64,000 nt of DNA from Bradyrhizobium genosp. L (GCF_015624485.1 NZ_CP061378.1:6597501-6661500), one strand, 5' to 3'. Positions 20,182 to 29,344 are shown, counted from the first letter of the stretch. Made by a program: numbers and translations. Notes: generated from the letters alone by a model not told the origin.

Positions 20182-21663
20182 GTGAAGACCTATCAGCTCT
20201 ACATCAACGGCCAGTATGTCGACCCCGCCAATGGCGAGTGGTTCGAGACCATCGATCCCTATCGCGGCGAGGCGTGGGCGAAAATCCCGCGCGGCTCGGC
20301 GGCCGATGCCGACAGAGCGGTCAAGGCCGCCAACGAGGCGATGTGGCGCGGCCCGTGGGCGAACATGACGGCATCCGCCCGCGGCAAGGTGATGCGCAAG
20401 CTCGGCGACCTCGTCGCCGCCAATGCCGAGCGGCTCGCCGAGATCGAGGTGCGCGACAACGGCAAGCTGATGGCCGAGATGCTGGGCCAGGTCCGCTACC
20501 ATTCCGAATGGTGGTGGTACTATGGCGGCCTCGTCGACAAGCTCGAGGGCGGCCTGGTGCCGATCGACAAGGCCGAGACCTTCGCCTACACGACGCACGA
20601 GCCGGTCGGCGTGGTCGCGGCGCTGACCGCGTGGAATTCGCCGCTGTTGTTCGTCGCCTGGAAATGCGCCGCCGCGCTCGCCGCCGGCTGCGCCGTCGTC
20701 GTCAAGCCGTCGGAATTCACCTCGGCCAGCACGCTGGAATTCGCAGGCCTGACCAAGGAGGCCGGGATTCCCGACGGCATCTTCAACGTGGTGACCGGCT
20801 TCGGCCCCGAGGCCGGCTCCGCGCTGATCTCGCATCCCGGCGTCGCCAAGATCACCTTCACCGGATCGGACACGACCGGCGCCAAGGTCTACGAGACCGC
20901 GGCGAAGAGCCTGAAGCGCGTATCGCTCGAGCTTGGCGGCAAGTCGCCCAACATCGTGTTCGAGGATGCCGATCTCACGGCGGCCGCGGCCGGCGCGATC
21001 TCCGGCATCTTCGCCGCGACCGGCCAGACCTGCATCGCCGGCTCGCGCCTCTTGGTGCAGAGCTCGATCAAGGAGAAATTCGTCGAACGCGTGCTGGAGC
21101 TGGCGAAATCCGCCAAGATCGGCGATCCCATGAAGTCCGACACCAATATCGGCCCGGTCACGACGCCGGCGCAGTACAAGAAGGTGCTCGACTACATCGA
21201 TATCGCGAAGGCCGAGGGCGCGCGCTGCCTGCTCGGCGGCAAGCCGGCGTCGGGCGACGGCATCCAGGGCGGCCAGTTCGTCGAGCCGACCATCTTCACC
21301 GACGTCGACAACACGATGCGGATCGCGCGCGAGGAAGTGTTCGGCCCGGTGCTGTCGATCATCGCCTTCGACACCGAGGAAGACGCGATCCGGATCGCCA
21401 ACGACACCATCTACGGCCTTGCCGCCGGCATCTGGACCAGGGACCTCGCCCGCGCCATCCGCGTGCCGAAGCAGCTGCGCGCCGGCACGGTGTGGGTCAA
21501 CACCTACCGCGCCATCAGCTACATGATGCCGTTCGGCGGCATGAAGCATTCCGGCGTCGGCCGCGAAAGCGGCATCGACGCGGTGCGCGAATATCAGGAG
21601 ACCAAGAGCGTCTGGATCTCGACGGCGACGGACGTGCCGGCCAATCCGTTCGTGATGCGGTGA
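20182..21663 (+). CDS. Aldehyde dehydrogenase family protein
   Basis: 493-residue NAD(P)-dependent aldehyde dehydrogenase. VSLELGGKSPNIVFEDAD carries the general-base glutamate (about residue 250), GQTCIAGSRLLVQ the nucleophilic cysteine (about 284), and EVFGPVLSI the cofactor-binding glutamate. The cofactor-binding FTGSDTTGAKVY loop is intact. It resembles members acting on hydroxylated or gamma-amino aldehydes, but exact substrate is not readable. The GTG start has a strong GGGAGG site 7 bp upstream. It lies alone between the redoxin and a convergent beta-propeller gene. Confidence 0.95.
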   Translation: MKTYQLYINGQYVDPANGEWFETIDPYRGEAWAKIPRGSAADADRAVKAANEAMWRGPWANMTASARGKVMRKLGDLVAANAERLAEIEVRDNGKLMAEMLGQVRYHSEWWWYYGGLVDKLEGGLVPIDKAETFAYTTHEPVGVVAALTAWNSPLLFVAWKCAAALAAGCAVVVKPSEFTSASTLEFAGLTKEAGIPDGIFNVVTGFGPEAGSALISHPGVAKITFTGSDTTGAKVYETAAKSLKRVSLELGGKSPNIVFEDADLTAAAAGAISGIFAATGQTCIAGSRLLVQSSIKEKFVERVLELAKSAKIGDPMKSDTNIGPVTTPAQYKKVLDYIDIAKAEGARCLLGGKPASGDGIQGGQFVEPTIFTDVDNTMRIAREEVFGPVLSIIAFDTEEDAIRIANDTIYGLAAGIWTRDLARAIRVPKQLRAGTVWVNTYRAISYMMPFGGMKHSGVGRESGIDAVREYQETKSVWISTATDVPANPFVMR

Positions 21664-21678
21664 TCGGGCGATCCATGC

Positions 21679-22554
21679 TCAATGCGGCATGGGCAAGGCG
21701 ATCGCCTTGTCCTTGCCGCGATCGCCGACCCACAACGTATCGCCGGCCGGCTCGATGGCCGTCGGCTGCGTGAGGCCGTCGAGAATGGTGACGACGGTCG
21801 CCTGATCGCCGTTGACCGTGATCGCGCTGGCGCGGCCATTCTTGTTTTCCGCAACGTAAAGCTTGCCGCCATGGGCGCGCATGCCGTCCGGTCCCTTGAT
21901 CGGCCGGTCCGGCCAGATCTGCACGGGCGGCGCCGCCTTGCCGGTTTGATCCAGCGGAATCCGGTACAGATTGTTCGAGATCACGTTGTTGACGTAGAGC
22001 TCGTTGCCCAGGAAGGCGATGCCGTCGATGCCATCGAGGGTACGGTCCTGGATCAGCAACTCGGGCTCCGAGGCACCCGGCTTGAGGCGAAAGATTCGGC
22101 TGCCGAAGGTATCGCTGATGTAAAGCGCGCGATCCGGACCGATCGTAAAATCGTTGCAGAGATTGGTGTCACCGGGCAGCGGCCAACGCAACTTCGGTGC
22201 AGCGCTGGTCAGATCGAAGCTGCGCAGGATCGAATGGCGATCCTTGGCGCCGGGGACACCGATGATCTCACAGGCCCATAGCGTGTCGGTCGCCGCATCC
22301 GCCAGGACGCCGAGAAAGCTCACATTGCTGCCATCTCCGCTCGCGTCGACGAAGACGTCCGCACGGGTCGCGCCCGTAGCCGCGCGGTAGATCACCGGCT
22401 TGCTGGCGCTGCCGAGAATCAATGCACCGTCGGGCGTCGCCGTCACGCTCTCCGGCTGTGACTGCGGATCGGTCGTCACGACCAGCTTGGGCTCGGCCGC
22501 CACCGCGCTGGAGCAAACCAGTGCAGCGGCGCACAGCAGCAGGGAGAAGCGCAT
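21679..22554 (-). CDS. Secreted SMP-30/gluconolactonase-like beta-propeller protein
   Basis: 291-residue exported protein: signal peptide MRFSLLLCAAALVCSSAVAA followed by a six-bladed propeller of repeated DG-x-L-Y/ADxx-type turns (for example GPDRALYISDTFGSRIFRL, GPDGMRAHGGKLYVAENKNG). This is the SMP-30/strictosidine-synthase-like fold used by gluconolactonases. It starts 12 bp after the stop of the sorbosone dehydrogenase-cytochrome fusion, and the SD GCGGGAA favours the second of two ATGs (22554). As a lactonase-like partner it could hydrolyse the lactone made by the dehydrogenase in the periplasm. That coupling is inference from gene order. Confidence 0.8.
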   Translation of the reverse strand: MRFSLLLCAAALVCSSAVAAEPKLVVTTDPQSQPESVTATPDGALILGSASKPVIYRAATGATRADVFVDASGDGSNVSFLGVLADAATDTLWACEIIGVPGAKDRHSILRSFDLTSAAPKLRWPLPGDTNLCNDFTIGPDRALYISDTFGSRIFRLKPGASEPELLIQDRTLDGIDGIAFLGNELYVNNVISNNLYRIPLDQTGKAAPPVQIWPDRPIKGPDGMRAHGGKLYVAENKNGRASAITVNGDQATVVTILDGLTQPTAIEPAGDTLWVGDRGKDKAIALPMPH

Positions 22555-22566
22555 GATCATTTCCCG

Positions 22567-24327
22567 CTAGTTGGTGTGGCTGATCGCCCAGACATAGGCC
22601 GACACCGCAGCAACGTCGGCATCCGACAGTTCGGCGCCGCCCTTCGGCGGCATGGCGCCGCTGTAGTTGCGCGGACGCGGCACGCCGCTGGTCACGGTCT
22701 TGGTGATCGCCGCAAGACTGCCGTCGCCGAACACCCAATTGCCGGACGCGAGATCTGGACCGACCGATGTCCCCTTTGCATCGGACCCGTGACAGCCACT
22801 GCAGGTCCCGTTGCTGGCTTCGCCGTGGAAGATACGGTCGCCAAGCGCGACCTGGTCCTTGGTGGCGCCAGGCGGCACCGGAAGATTCGGCGTGTCACGG
22901 CCGGCGTCTGCGTGCGTGCCTTCCGGCGGAACGGCCGCACCGCCCGGACCCACCGCCGTCGCGGGGGCCGGCGCTCCGGCCACCTTGGCGTTGGCGGGAT
23001 CGCCACCGTAGGTCACGCGCCAGATGCGACCATGCACGTCGTCGGCAATGTAGACCGCGCCGTCCGGTCCCAGCGCAAGGCCGCTCGGCCGGAACGCGGC
23101 CCGCCCGGGATCCTTGTGGGCGCCTGCAAAGCCGTCCGCGAACACGACATAGTCTCCGGCGGCCTTGCCGTCCTTCATCGGCTGGAAGATGACGTCATAG
23201 CCGGCCTGGTCGCGGGGCGCGCGATTCCATGAGCCGTGGAACGCGATGAACGCACCGTCCTGGTACGGCTTCGGGAATTGCGTGCCGGTGTAGATCAGCA
23301 GGTCGTTGGGCGCCCAATGGCCGGGAAAGGCGGCGGCCGGTGCCAGCTTGTCGGCGCAGAGCCCGACCGTCTTGCCGCCGTCGCCGCCATATTCCGGCGC
23401 AAGCACCAGCTTCTTTTGATCCTGGTCGTAATAGCACTCGGGCCAGCCGTAATCGCCGCCTTGTTTCAGCTCGACGACCTCTTCGGCCGGCAGCTCGACG
23501 CCCTGCTCGACGGTGTAAAGCTTGGACCAGTTCTGCGACAGCTGATCGCGGCCGTGCTGCGTGACATAAAGCCGGCCCTCCCGATCGATGCCATATCCTT
23601 CGCCATTGCGGATGCCGGTTGCGTAGCGCTCGGCCGCCGAGAAGGCCTGATCGGTTTTGCTGGCATCGTAGCGCCAGGTGCCGGCGCGCGTCTCGAGCTC
23701 GGTGCAGGGCTTGTGGCCCGGCGAGAGCGGCATGCGATTGTCGGCCTGGCAGGCATTGGTCGCCGATCCCAGGTCGACGAACAGATTGCCTTTGGCATCG
23801 ATGATGAACGGATGCATCGGATGATCGCCGGTCAGCGGCATGCCGGACACCACGGTTTTCGCTTCGCCCGCCGGCGCGATTTCGCCGGGCACGCGGGCGT
23901 AGCGGACGATCTTGTCGTTCAGCTCGGCATAAACCGCATTGTTGTAGACGGCGATCCCGGTGCCGCCGGCTGCGCCTGCGGCCTTATCCGGGCCGAACCG
24001 TTGCACGACGTCGGCCCTTCCGGTGCCCCTTGAGTCCTTGAGCGCGAGCAGGAATCCACCGGGCGGCGGCGCATCGTTGTGATAGTAGCGACCGCTCCAG
24101 GTGTTGGCATAGACGACGTTGTCATCGGTGACCGCGAGATGGCGAACGTGGCCGAGATTGTCGGCAAAGATCGTCGCGCAGAACCCGGGCGAGAGCGTGA
24201 TGCCGGCATCCTGGTTCTGACACTCCGCGGCAGCCGCGCCACGGGGGGCAATCACTGCGGCGAGAGCGAGAGCAAAGATCGCCGGGCAACCCTTGATGCT
24301 GATGTGGATGCGCTTGCTTGACGACAT
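22567..24327 (-). CDS. Sorbosone dehydrogenase-like PQQ propeller fused to cytochrome c
   Basis: 586-residue periplasmic protein. After the signal peptide (cleavage near AAAAE, about residue 33) comes a sorbosone/glucose dehydrogenase beta-propeller (about 40-430; motifs YATGIRNGEGYGID, GGDYGWPECYYD, FHGSWNR), then a Pro/Ala/Gly linker (435-490) and a mono-haem cytochrome c domain with CSGCHGSD (about 515-522) and axial Met in GAMPPKGG. The fusion would oxidise a sugar or alcohol and pass electrons directly to the respiratory chain. The start at 24327 has GGGGAGAC upstream; a longer frame lacks support. It is first in a two-gene unit with the SMP-30-like protein. PQQ biosynthesis genes are not in the window. 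Confidence 0.9.
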   Translation of the reverse strand: MSSSKRIHISIKGCPAIFALALAAVIAPRGAAAAECQNQDAGITLSPGFCATIFADNLGHVRHLAVTDDNVVYANTWSGRYYHNDAPPPGGFLLALKDSRGTGRADVVQRFGPDKAAGAAGGTGIAVYNNAVYAELNDKIVRYARVPGEIAPAGEAKTVVSGMPLTGDHPMHPFIIDAKGNLFVDLGSATNACQADNRMPLSPGHKPCTELETRAGTWRYDASKTDQAFSAAERYATGIRNGEGYGIDREGRLYVTQHGRDQLSQNWSKLYTVEQGVELPAEEVVELKQGGDYGWPECYYDQDQKKLVLAPEYGGDGGKTVGLCADKLAPAAAFPGHWAPNDLLIYTGTQFPKPYQDGAFIAFHGSWNRAPRDQAGYDVIFQPMKDGKAAGDYVVFADGFAGAHKDPGRAAFRPSGLALGPDGAVYIADDVHGRIWRVTYGGDPANAKVAGAPAPATAVGPGGAAVPPEGTHADAGRDTPNLPVPPGATKDQVALGDRIFHGEASNGTCSGCHGSDAKGTSVGPDLASGNWVFGDGSLAAITKTVTSGVPRPRNYSGAMPPKGGAELSDADVAAVSAYVWAISHTN

Positions 24328-24454
24328 CTTGTCTCCCCATTTTCTTGTGCTGTCGGAACTCGCGCTGGCTCGTACGGCTGGCGTTATCTCCCACAATATA
24401 CAGCGCTGATGTTGAAACGCCGACACGCTGAAACTGCATGCCATCTCGGCGTCA

Positions 24455-24474
24455 AACCTTCGTGATCAAAGGTT
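24455..24474. promoter_or_regulatory. Inverted repeat upstream of sorbosone dehydrogenase fusion
   Basis: AACCTT-N8-AAGGTT, about 130 bp upstream of the dehydrogenase start, in the 174-bp gap before plsC. Symmetry and position suit a dimeric repressor or activator site, but no regulator is adjacent. Confidence 0.3.
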
Positions 24475-24501
24475 CAACGGCGGGTCGAGCCTGCTTGCGT
24501 C

Positions 24502-25269
24502 TCAGCCCTTGGCCGGGCTCGGCACGCCGCCGAACAATCGCGCCTGCTCTGCACGCGCATCATCGACGATGCGGGTCGTCGCGGTCTCGATCGCATCGCG
24601 CAGGCGGGCCATGAACTCGTCGCGCGGCAGGCCCGGCGGCAGCGGATCGAGAAATTCGACCACCAGCGTGCCGGGATAACGCATGAAGGTGCGGCGCGGC
24701 CAGAACAGGCCGGAATTGAGCGCGATCGGCAGGCACGGCACGCCGCTCTCGGCATAGATCTGCGCGACGCCGGCCTTGTAGGCAGGCGGCGCACCGGGCG
24801 CGGTACGGGTGCCTTCCGGAAAGATCACGAGCTGGCGGCCGAGCTTCACCTCGGCCGCGGCGCGCTTCAGCGTCTTGATCAGCGAGCGCGGGCCGCCGCC
24901 GCGCTCGACCGAGATCATGCCGGCCTTTTTCAGGTACCAGCCGAACACCGGGATCATGATCAGCTCGCGCTTGAGGATGAACAGCGGGTGCGCAAAGAAG
25001 CGCACCAGCGCGAAAGTCTCCCAGAACGACTGATGCTTGGAGGCGATGATCAGCGGGCCCTGCGGAATCTTTTCGAGGCCGCGGAATTCGATCCGGATGT
25101 TGCAGACCACGCGCATCAGGAACAGGCTGGTGCTGGCCCACGCCGCTTCCAGCGCCATCAGCGCGCTCCGCGGCAGCAGCAGCGTCGGCAGCGCGACGAT
25201 GCAAAGCAGCACCAGCACCAGATAGAACAGCACGTTGAAGATCAGCGAGCGCAGGAAGATCGACGTCAT
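24502..25269 (-). CDS. 1-acyl-sn-glycerol-3-phosphate acyltransferase (PlsC family)
   Basis: 255-residue inner-membrane acyltransferase that makes phosphatidic acid. Two N-terminal hydrophobic segments lie at about residues 7-50. Catalytic motif I reads KHQSFWET, giving HX4E instead of the textbook HX4D; this variant is common in proteobacterial PlsC. Motif II is around FGWYLKKAG, motif III is FPEGTR (about 150), and motif IV is VPCLPIALNSG. The start at 25269 (MTSIFLRSL) is where the membrane helix begins. A longer frame reads back into the family C repeat. It lies in a minus-strand series with ydcF upstream. Confidence 0.92.
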   Translation of the reverse strand: MTSIFLRSLIFNVLFYLVLVLLCIVALPTLLLPRSALMALEAAWASTSLFLMRVVCNIRIEFRGLEKIPQGPLIIASKHQSFWETFALVRFFAHPLFILKRELIMIPVFGWYLKKAGMISVERGGGPRSLIKTLKRAAAEVKLGRQLVIFPEGTRTAPGAPPAYKAGVAQIYAESGVPCLPIALNSGLFWPRRTFMRYPGTLVVEFLDPLPPGLPRDEFMARLRDAIETATTRIVDDARAEQARLFGGVPSPAKG

Positions 25270-25299
25270 TCTCAACGACTGTCCTTTGTAGTATCCGCC

Positions 25300-25404
25300 G
25301 GCATTCCGGGACGGTGCGAAGCATCGAACTCTGGTGCGCACTTGCGCACCAGAGAATCTCGAGATTCCCTGTCTGGTGCTTGCGCACCATCCCGGAATGA
25401 CGGT
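25300..25404. repeat. Intergenic palindromic repeat, family C
   Basis: GCATTCCGGGACGGTGCGAA on the left and CACCATCCCGGAATGACG on the right, with inner arms AGAGAATCTCGAGATTC and CTGGTGCGCACTTGCGCACCAG. Same family as the elements at 8519-8600 and 52667-52769, here between two tandem minus-strand genes. Confidence 0.75.
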
Positions 25405-25414
25405 GCCAATATCA

Positions 25415-26128
25415 TCAATTCGCCTGCGCGGTGGCCGGGCGGCGCGGGGTAACCACCGGCTCGCCGAGATCGGAGGTCAGATCGAGCCCGATATCGGCCA
25501 GCCGCACCCGCAGCTCGGCGGCGACGTATTTGGCGTATTCCGATAGCAGGAGACGGAACGTCGCGCCACTCGTCCACCACGGCTCGTCGCGCCATTTGTC
25601 GCCGACCACGGCGAACGGGATCAGGGTGAGGTCGGGCATCGCATGCGACAGTTCCACGATCGCGCGCGGCATGTGGTAGTTCGAGGTCACCACGATCAGC
25701 GAGGTGAAGCCGCGCTCGCGCGCCCAGCGCCGTGTCTCCGCCGCATTGCTGCGGGTGTTGACCGCGGAACGGTCGAGATCGACGCAGCAGCGCAGCCATT
25801 TCTGCTGGCCTTCCGGCAGCGAGCGCGAGATATCGCTGACGTCGTTGGTCGGATGCACGCCCGAGATCAGCAGCCGCTTGCCGTAACCCGCGGCAAGCAG
25901 CTCCATCGCGTCCGACACCCGCGACGAGCCGCCGGTCAGCACCACGATGCCGTCGGCGTTGCGCGGCGGATCGGTCTCGACGCCGCGCAATTGCGACAGG
26001 AAGCTGACGAAGCCCACCGCCGCGGCGACGAAGGCCACCGCCAGCGTCGTGACGATGAGTGCGCGCAGCCAGCCGCGCGGACGCGCGGCACGGCCGTTCG
26101 GCAACGTCTCGTCGGACTGCGAGCTCAT
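25415..26128 (-). CDS. YdcF family protein (DUF218)
   Basis: 237-residue single-pass inner-membrane protein: helix at about residues 22-44 (LRALIVTTLAVAFVAAAVGFVSFL), then a periplasmic DUF218 domain with DGIVVLTGGSSRVSDAMEL and NTRSNAAETRRWARERGF, the two signature motifs. The family includes ElyC, which affects envelope polysaccharide precursor synthesis, and SanA; the activity is still unclear. It has a Pro/Arg/Ala-rich C-terminal tail. The gene lies upstream of plsC and downstream of ftsX on the same strand, consistent with an envelope cluster. Confidence 0.9.
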   Translation of the reverse strand: MSSQSDETLPNGRAARPRGWLRALIVTTLAVAFVAAAVGFVSFLSQLRGVETDPPRNADGIVVLTGGSSRVSDAMELLAAGYGKRLLISGVHPTNDVSDISRSLPEGQQKWLRCCVDLDRSAVNTRSNAAETRRWARERGFTSLIVVTSNYHMPRAIVELSHAMPDLTLIPFAVVGDKWRDEPWWTSGATFRLLLSEYAKYVAAELRVRLADIGLDLTSDLGEPVVTPRRPATAQAN

Positions 26129-26160
26129 GTGATGCAGATATCCTTCCCCCGCCGGGATTT

Positions 26161-26200
26161 TAGAGCATGATCCGCAAAAGTGGAAACCGGTTTTGCCGCA
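26161..26200. repeat. Partial family E repeat
   Basis: TAGAGCATGATCCGCAAAAG followed by GGAAACCGGTTTTGCCGC matches the first part of the 6704-6752 element, including its small inner hairpin (CGCAAAA/TTTTGCCG). The second half has decayed. It lies in the 143-bp gap between ydcF and ftsX. Confidence 0.6.
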
Positions 26201-26271
26201 ACGGGCGGCAACATAAAGCGTGCAGGATCACCGTCCGGCAACCCTTCGAAACCGCGACACCGCCCACAGTC

Positions 26272-27243
26272 TCAATCGATGTCATCGAGCGTCGCAAACA
26301 GCGTGCGCCGCGACGCCCATGCCGTGATCGCAGCGATCACCACTGCCTGTAGCGCCAGCACCAGATAGCCCGACGGACGCAGCGAGAAGGTGCCGAGCAG
26401 CGCCGCGAACTGGTCGCCTACCGGCGTGCCGGAGAACCAGTTGGCGATCGACTCCGAGAAGCCGAACGCCAGCATCGCCGCACCGCCGCCGATCAGCCCG
26501 CCTTCGAGGCCGAGCCTGAGGAAATGCCGCAGGAAGCGGTTGGCGATGTAGGTGTCGCCGGCGCCGACGAAATGCAGCACCTCGACGATCGGCCGGTTCG
26601 CCGCCATCGCGCCGCGGGTGGCAAACGAGACCGAGATGATGGTGGCGATGATGACGAGCCCGAGGATGCCGAGGCCGGCAAACACCGTGGCCCCGCTCAT
26701 CGAGCGCATCCGTTCGATCCAGGCGCGGTGATCGTCGACGCTCGCGGTCGGCGCCGCCTGCGTCACCCGCGCGCGCAAGCCTGCGAGATCGAGCGTGGTG
26801 CCGGGCTGCAGCCGCGCCACGATGACGCGGGGCACCGGCAGCTCGTCGATCGAGAGCCCACTGCCGAGCCATGGCTCCAGCAGTTTCGCGGACTCCTCCT
26901 TGCTGAACGGACGCACCTCGACGATGCCGGACTGCGCCCGCATCGCGTCCGCCGCGGCCTGCGAATCGCGGTCGAGATCGCGGCCGGGCGCGGGCCGCAC
27001 CTGGATCGTGATCTCGCTCGAGACCTCCGATTGCCATTCCGCGGCCGACGCGCTGACCAAAAGCACGGTGCCGGTGGTCAGCGACGCCAGGAAGGTCATG
27101 ATCGCGACGACGGCGACCAGCGCGCGGCCGGAGATCGAGGCGCGCGGCACGATCGGCGACATGTTGCGCGCCATCGCCGGGAGCTGCGGACGCTCGCGCC
27201 CGAGATCGACCAATGAGACCTGCTCGTCGCCGCTCCTACTCAT
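26272..27243 (-). CDS. ftsX: Cell division protein FtsX
   Basis: 323-residue membrane subunit of the FtsEX ABC complex, which activates periplasmic peptidoglycan hydrolases at the septum. A cytoplasmic N-terminus is followed by TM1 (about residues 39-67), a periplasmic domain (70-175), and three further helices (about 185-210, 230-260, 290-310). Helix 2 is followed by the FtsX-typical VEVLHFVGAGDTYIANRF loop. The start overlaps the ftsE stop by 8 bp, so translation is coupled. The M23 peptidase at the left end of the window is the kind of enzyme FtsEX can control, but no linkage is shown. Confidence 0.93.
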   Translation of the reverse strand: MSRSGDEQVSLVDLGRERPQLPAMARNMSPIVPRASISGRALVAVVAIMTFLASLTTGTVLLVSASAAEWQSEVSSEITIQVRPAPGRDLDRDSQAAADAMRAQSGIVEVRPFSKEESAKLLEPWLGSGLSIDELPVPRVIVARLQPGTTLDLAGLRARVTQAAPTASVDDHRAWIERMRSMSGATVFAGLGILGLVIIATIISVSFATRGAMAANRPIVEVLHFVGAGDTYIANRFLRHFLRLGLEGGLIGGGAAMLAFGFSESIANWFSGTPVGDQFAALLGTFSLRPSGYLVLALQAVVIAAITAWASRRTLFATLDDID

Positions 27244-27895
27244 AGATGTGCAGCCGTCCCTGATGCAGCACCAGCCGCCGCGCCTCGTATTGATCCATCA
27301 GCGTGATGTCGTGGGTCGCTATGATGACCGCGGTGCCCGATTTGTTGAGCTCGATGAACAGCCGCAGCAGGCGGCGCCCGAGCGTCGGGTCGACGCTGCC
27401 GGTCGGCTCGTCCGCCAGCAGCAGCTGCGGCCGCGAGATCACCGCGCGGGCGATCGCCGCGCGCTGCTTCTCACCGCCCGACAGGATCGGCGGCAGCGCA
27501 TCCATCCGTTCGCCGAGCCCGACCCATTTCAGCAGGTCGATCACCTCGCGGCGATAGCTCGATTCCTCGCGCCCCATCACCCGGAACGGCAGCGCGACAT
27601 TTTCATAGGTCGTCATGTGGTCGAGCAGGCGGAAATCCTGCAGCACGATGCCGATGCGTTTGCGCAAATCGGCGACCTGGTCCTTGGAGAGCAGCGAGAC
27701 GTCGTGGCCGAACAGATTGACCAGCCCGCGGGTCGGCCGCAGCGACAGGAACAACAGCCGCAGCAACGAGGTCTTGCCGGCGCCCGACGGGCCGGTCAGG
27801 AACTGGAACGAGTGCGCCGGCACCGTGAAGGAGAGGTCGCGCAAAATCTCCGGGCCAAGCCCGTAACGCAGACCGACATGTTCGAACCGAACCAA
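27236..27895 (-). CDS. ftsE: Cell division ATP-binding protein FtsE
   Basis: 219-residue ABC ATPase partner of FtsX. Walker A GPSGAGKTS (about residues 36-44), Q-loop at VLQDFRLLDHMT, signature LSGGEKQR (about 139-146), Walker B LLLADEPTGS, and H-loop ATHD. The start codon at 27895 follows a 170-bp divergent region shared with the zinc-ribbon protein gene, an arrangement conserved in Rhizobiales. All ATPase motifs are intact. Confidence 0.95.
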   Translation of the reverse strand: MVRFEHVGLRYGLGPEILRDLSFTVPAHSFQFLTGPSGAGKTSLLRLLFLSLRPTRGLVNLFGHDVSLLSKDQVADLRKRIGIVLQDFRLLDHMTTYENVALPFRVMGREESSYRREVIDLLKWVGLGERMDALPPILSGGEKQRAAIARAVISRPQLLLADEPTGSVDPTLGRRLLRLFIELNKSGTAVIIATHDITLMDQYEARRLVLHQGRLHIYE

Positions 27896-28065
27896 GCGCT
27901 AGCTCCGTTCGAGAGGGCCGACAGCCCAATACCCCGCACAATGGCCGCCGCGACCGGCCGACCGGCCGCGAAAGGCACAAAGGGGTTGTGCGTCGGTTAT
28001 GGTTTCCGATTCGTTAACGGTCGCTAAGTAGCATCGAGGCAGAGTCACGGTCGAGATTCGGCTCC

Positions 28066-28932
28066 ATGCAGATCGTTTGCCCACATTGTACAACATCCTA
28101 CGCCGTTAAGCCGTCCACCCTGGGCGAGACCGGACGCACCGTCCGCTGTTCCCGCTGCAAGGAGGTCTGGCTGGCCCGGCCCGAGGACGCGCTGGAGGAG
28201 ACGGTTTCGGCCATGGCGGCGGCCGGCCCATCCGCCGGCTCCGACCTCGCCACCGAATGGGAGGCGATGGGCCAGGCGGAGGCTGACGAAACCCCGGTGG
28301 TCGACAGCCCCTCGATCTCGGCCGACTGGCCGGCCGAGGACGCCGCCGGGTGGCCGCAGGTCGCCAAGGAGGATGCCGAGGCCCATGCCGGTGTCGAGGG
28401 CGCGACCGGAACCCGGCGCCGTCTCGGGCTGCCCCGGCTTCGGAGCCTGTTCCGCCTGCCGTCGCTGCCCCGGATCCGCTTCCTGCCCCAAATCGGCGCG
28501 CTGCCGACCACCTGCGCGGCGATGGCCGCGCTGATCATCGCGCTGGTGGTCTGGCGCAGCGACGTGGTGCGCCTGCTGCCGCAGACGGCGCTGTTCTACA
28601 GAATGGTCGGACTCGACGTGAATCTGCGCGGGCTCGCCTTCAAGGACCTCAAGATCACCAACGAGACCGTCGACGGCAAACCGGTGCTGGTGATCGAGGG
28701 CATGATCGTGGGGCAGACCCGCAAGCCGGTCGAGCTGCCGCGGCTGCGCTTTGCGGTGCGCGACACGCAGGGCGCCGAAATCTACGCCTGGAACGCGGTG
28801 TTGGAGCAGTCGGTGCTGAACCCCGGCGAACGCGCCTATTTCAAGTCGCGCCTCGCCTCGCCGCCGCCCGAAGGCCGCAATATCGACGTACGTTTCTTCA
28901 ACAAGCACGATCTCGGCGGCGGCCGCGCCTGA
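28066..28932 (+). CDS. MJ0042-type zinc-ribbon membrane protein
   Basis: 288 residues. The N-terminus MQIVCPHCTTSYAVKPSTLG...VRCSRCKEVW is an MJ0042/zinc_ribbon_5 domain with two CxxC pairs (residues 5-8 and 28-31). An acidic Ala/Glu-rich linker follows, then an Arg/Leu/Pro-rich stretch (about 110-140), one membrane helix (about 147-165) and a 120-residue DUF3426-like extracytoplasmic domain. The zinc ribbon is therefore cytoplasmic and the C-terminal domain periplasmic. Divergent from ftsEX, and 35 bp upstream of a response regulator, so it may be part of cell-cycle or envelope signalling. The function is not known. Confidence 0.88.
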   Translation: MQIVCPHCTTSYAVKPSTLGETGRTVRCSRCKEVWLARPEDALEETVSAMAAAGPSAGSDLATEWEAMGQAEADETPVVDSPSISADWPAEDAAGWPQVAKEDAEAHAGVEGATGTRRRLGLPRLRSLFRLPSLPRIRFLPQIGALPTTCAAMAALIIALVVWRSDVVRLLPQTALFYRMVGLDVNLRGLAFKDLKITNETVDGKPVLVIEGMIVGQTRKPVELPRLRFAVRDTQGAEIYAWNAVLEQSVLNPGERAYFKSRLASPPPEGRNIDVRFFNKHDLGGGRA

Positions 28933-28966
28933 GCCTGCGAGCGCCTATGCAAACCAATCGACCCTC

Positions 28967-29344
28967 ATGCCCCGCGTCCTGATTGCCGACGACGAAGACT
29001 CGATGCGCTCGCTGGTGGCGCGCGCGATCGCAATGGACGGCCACGAGATCGTCACCGCGCAGGACGGCGCCGAGGCGCTGGAGATCCTGACCCGCGAAGC
29101 GGGCGCGTTCGACCTGTTGCTGACCGACATCCAGATGCCCGTGATGGACGGCATCGCGCTGGCGCTGACTGCGGCGCGCGATTTCCCGCAACTGAAGATC
29201 CTGCTGATGACCGGCTTCGCCGCCCAGCGCGAACGCGCCTCGGGCCTGGAAGCGATCGTGCACGACGTGGTGACAAAGCCATTCGCGGTGGCGGATATCC
29301 GCACCGCGGTGGCGGATGCGCTGGCGGCGCGGAAGTCACCGTGA
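28967..29344 (+). CDS. Single-domain response regulator (CpdR-like)
   Basis: 125-residue stand-alone REC domain. Acidic pocket IADDEDS (residues 5-11), phospho-acceptor Asp in LLLTDIQMPVMDG (about 54), Thr in LLMTGFAA (about 82) and Lys in VTKPFAV (about 104). The TGFAA switch and C-terminal pattern resemble CpdR, the adaptor that controls ClpXP proteolysis of cell-cycle proteins in Caulobacter and rhizobia, but the match is not strong enough to name it. No output domain. It follows the zinc-ribbon gene by 34 bp and is probably cotranscribed. The next DNA is the IS-disrupted repeat. Confidence 0.88.
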   Translation: MPRVLIADDEDSMRSLVARAIAMDGHEIVTAQDGAEALEILTREAGAFDLLLTDIQMPVMDGIALALTAARDFPQLKILLMTGFAAQRERASGLEAIVHDVVTKPFAVADIRTAVADALAARKSP

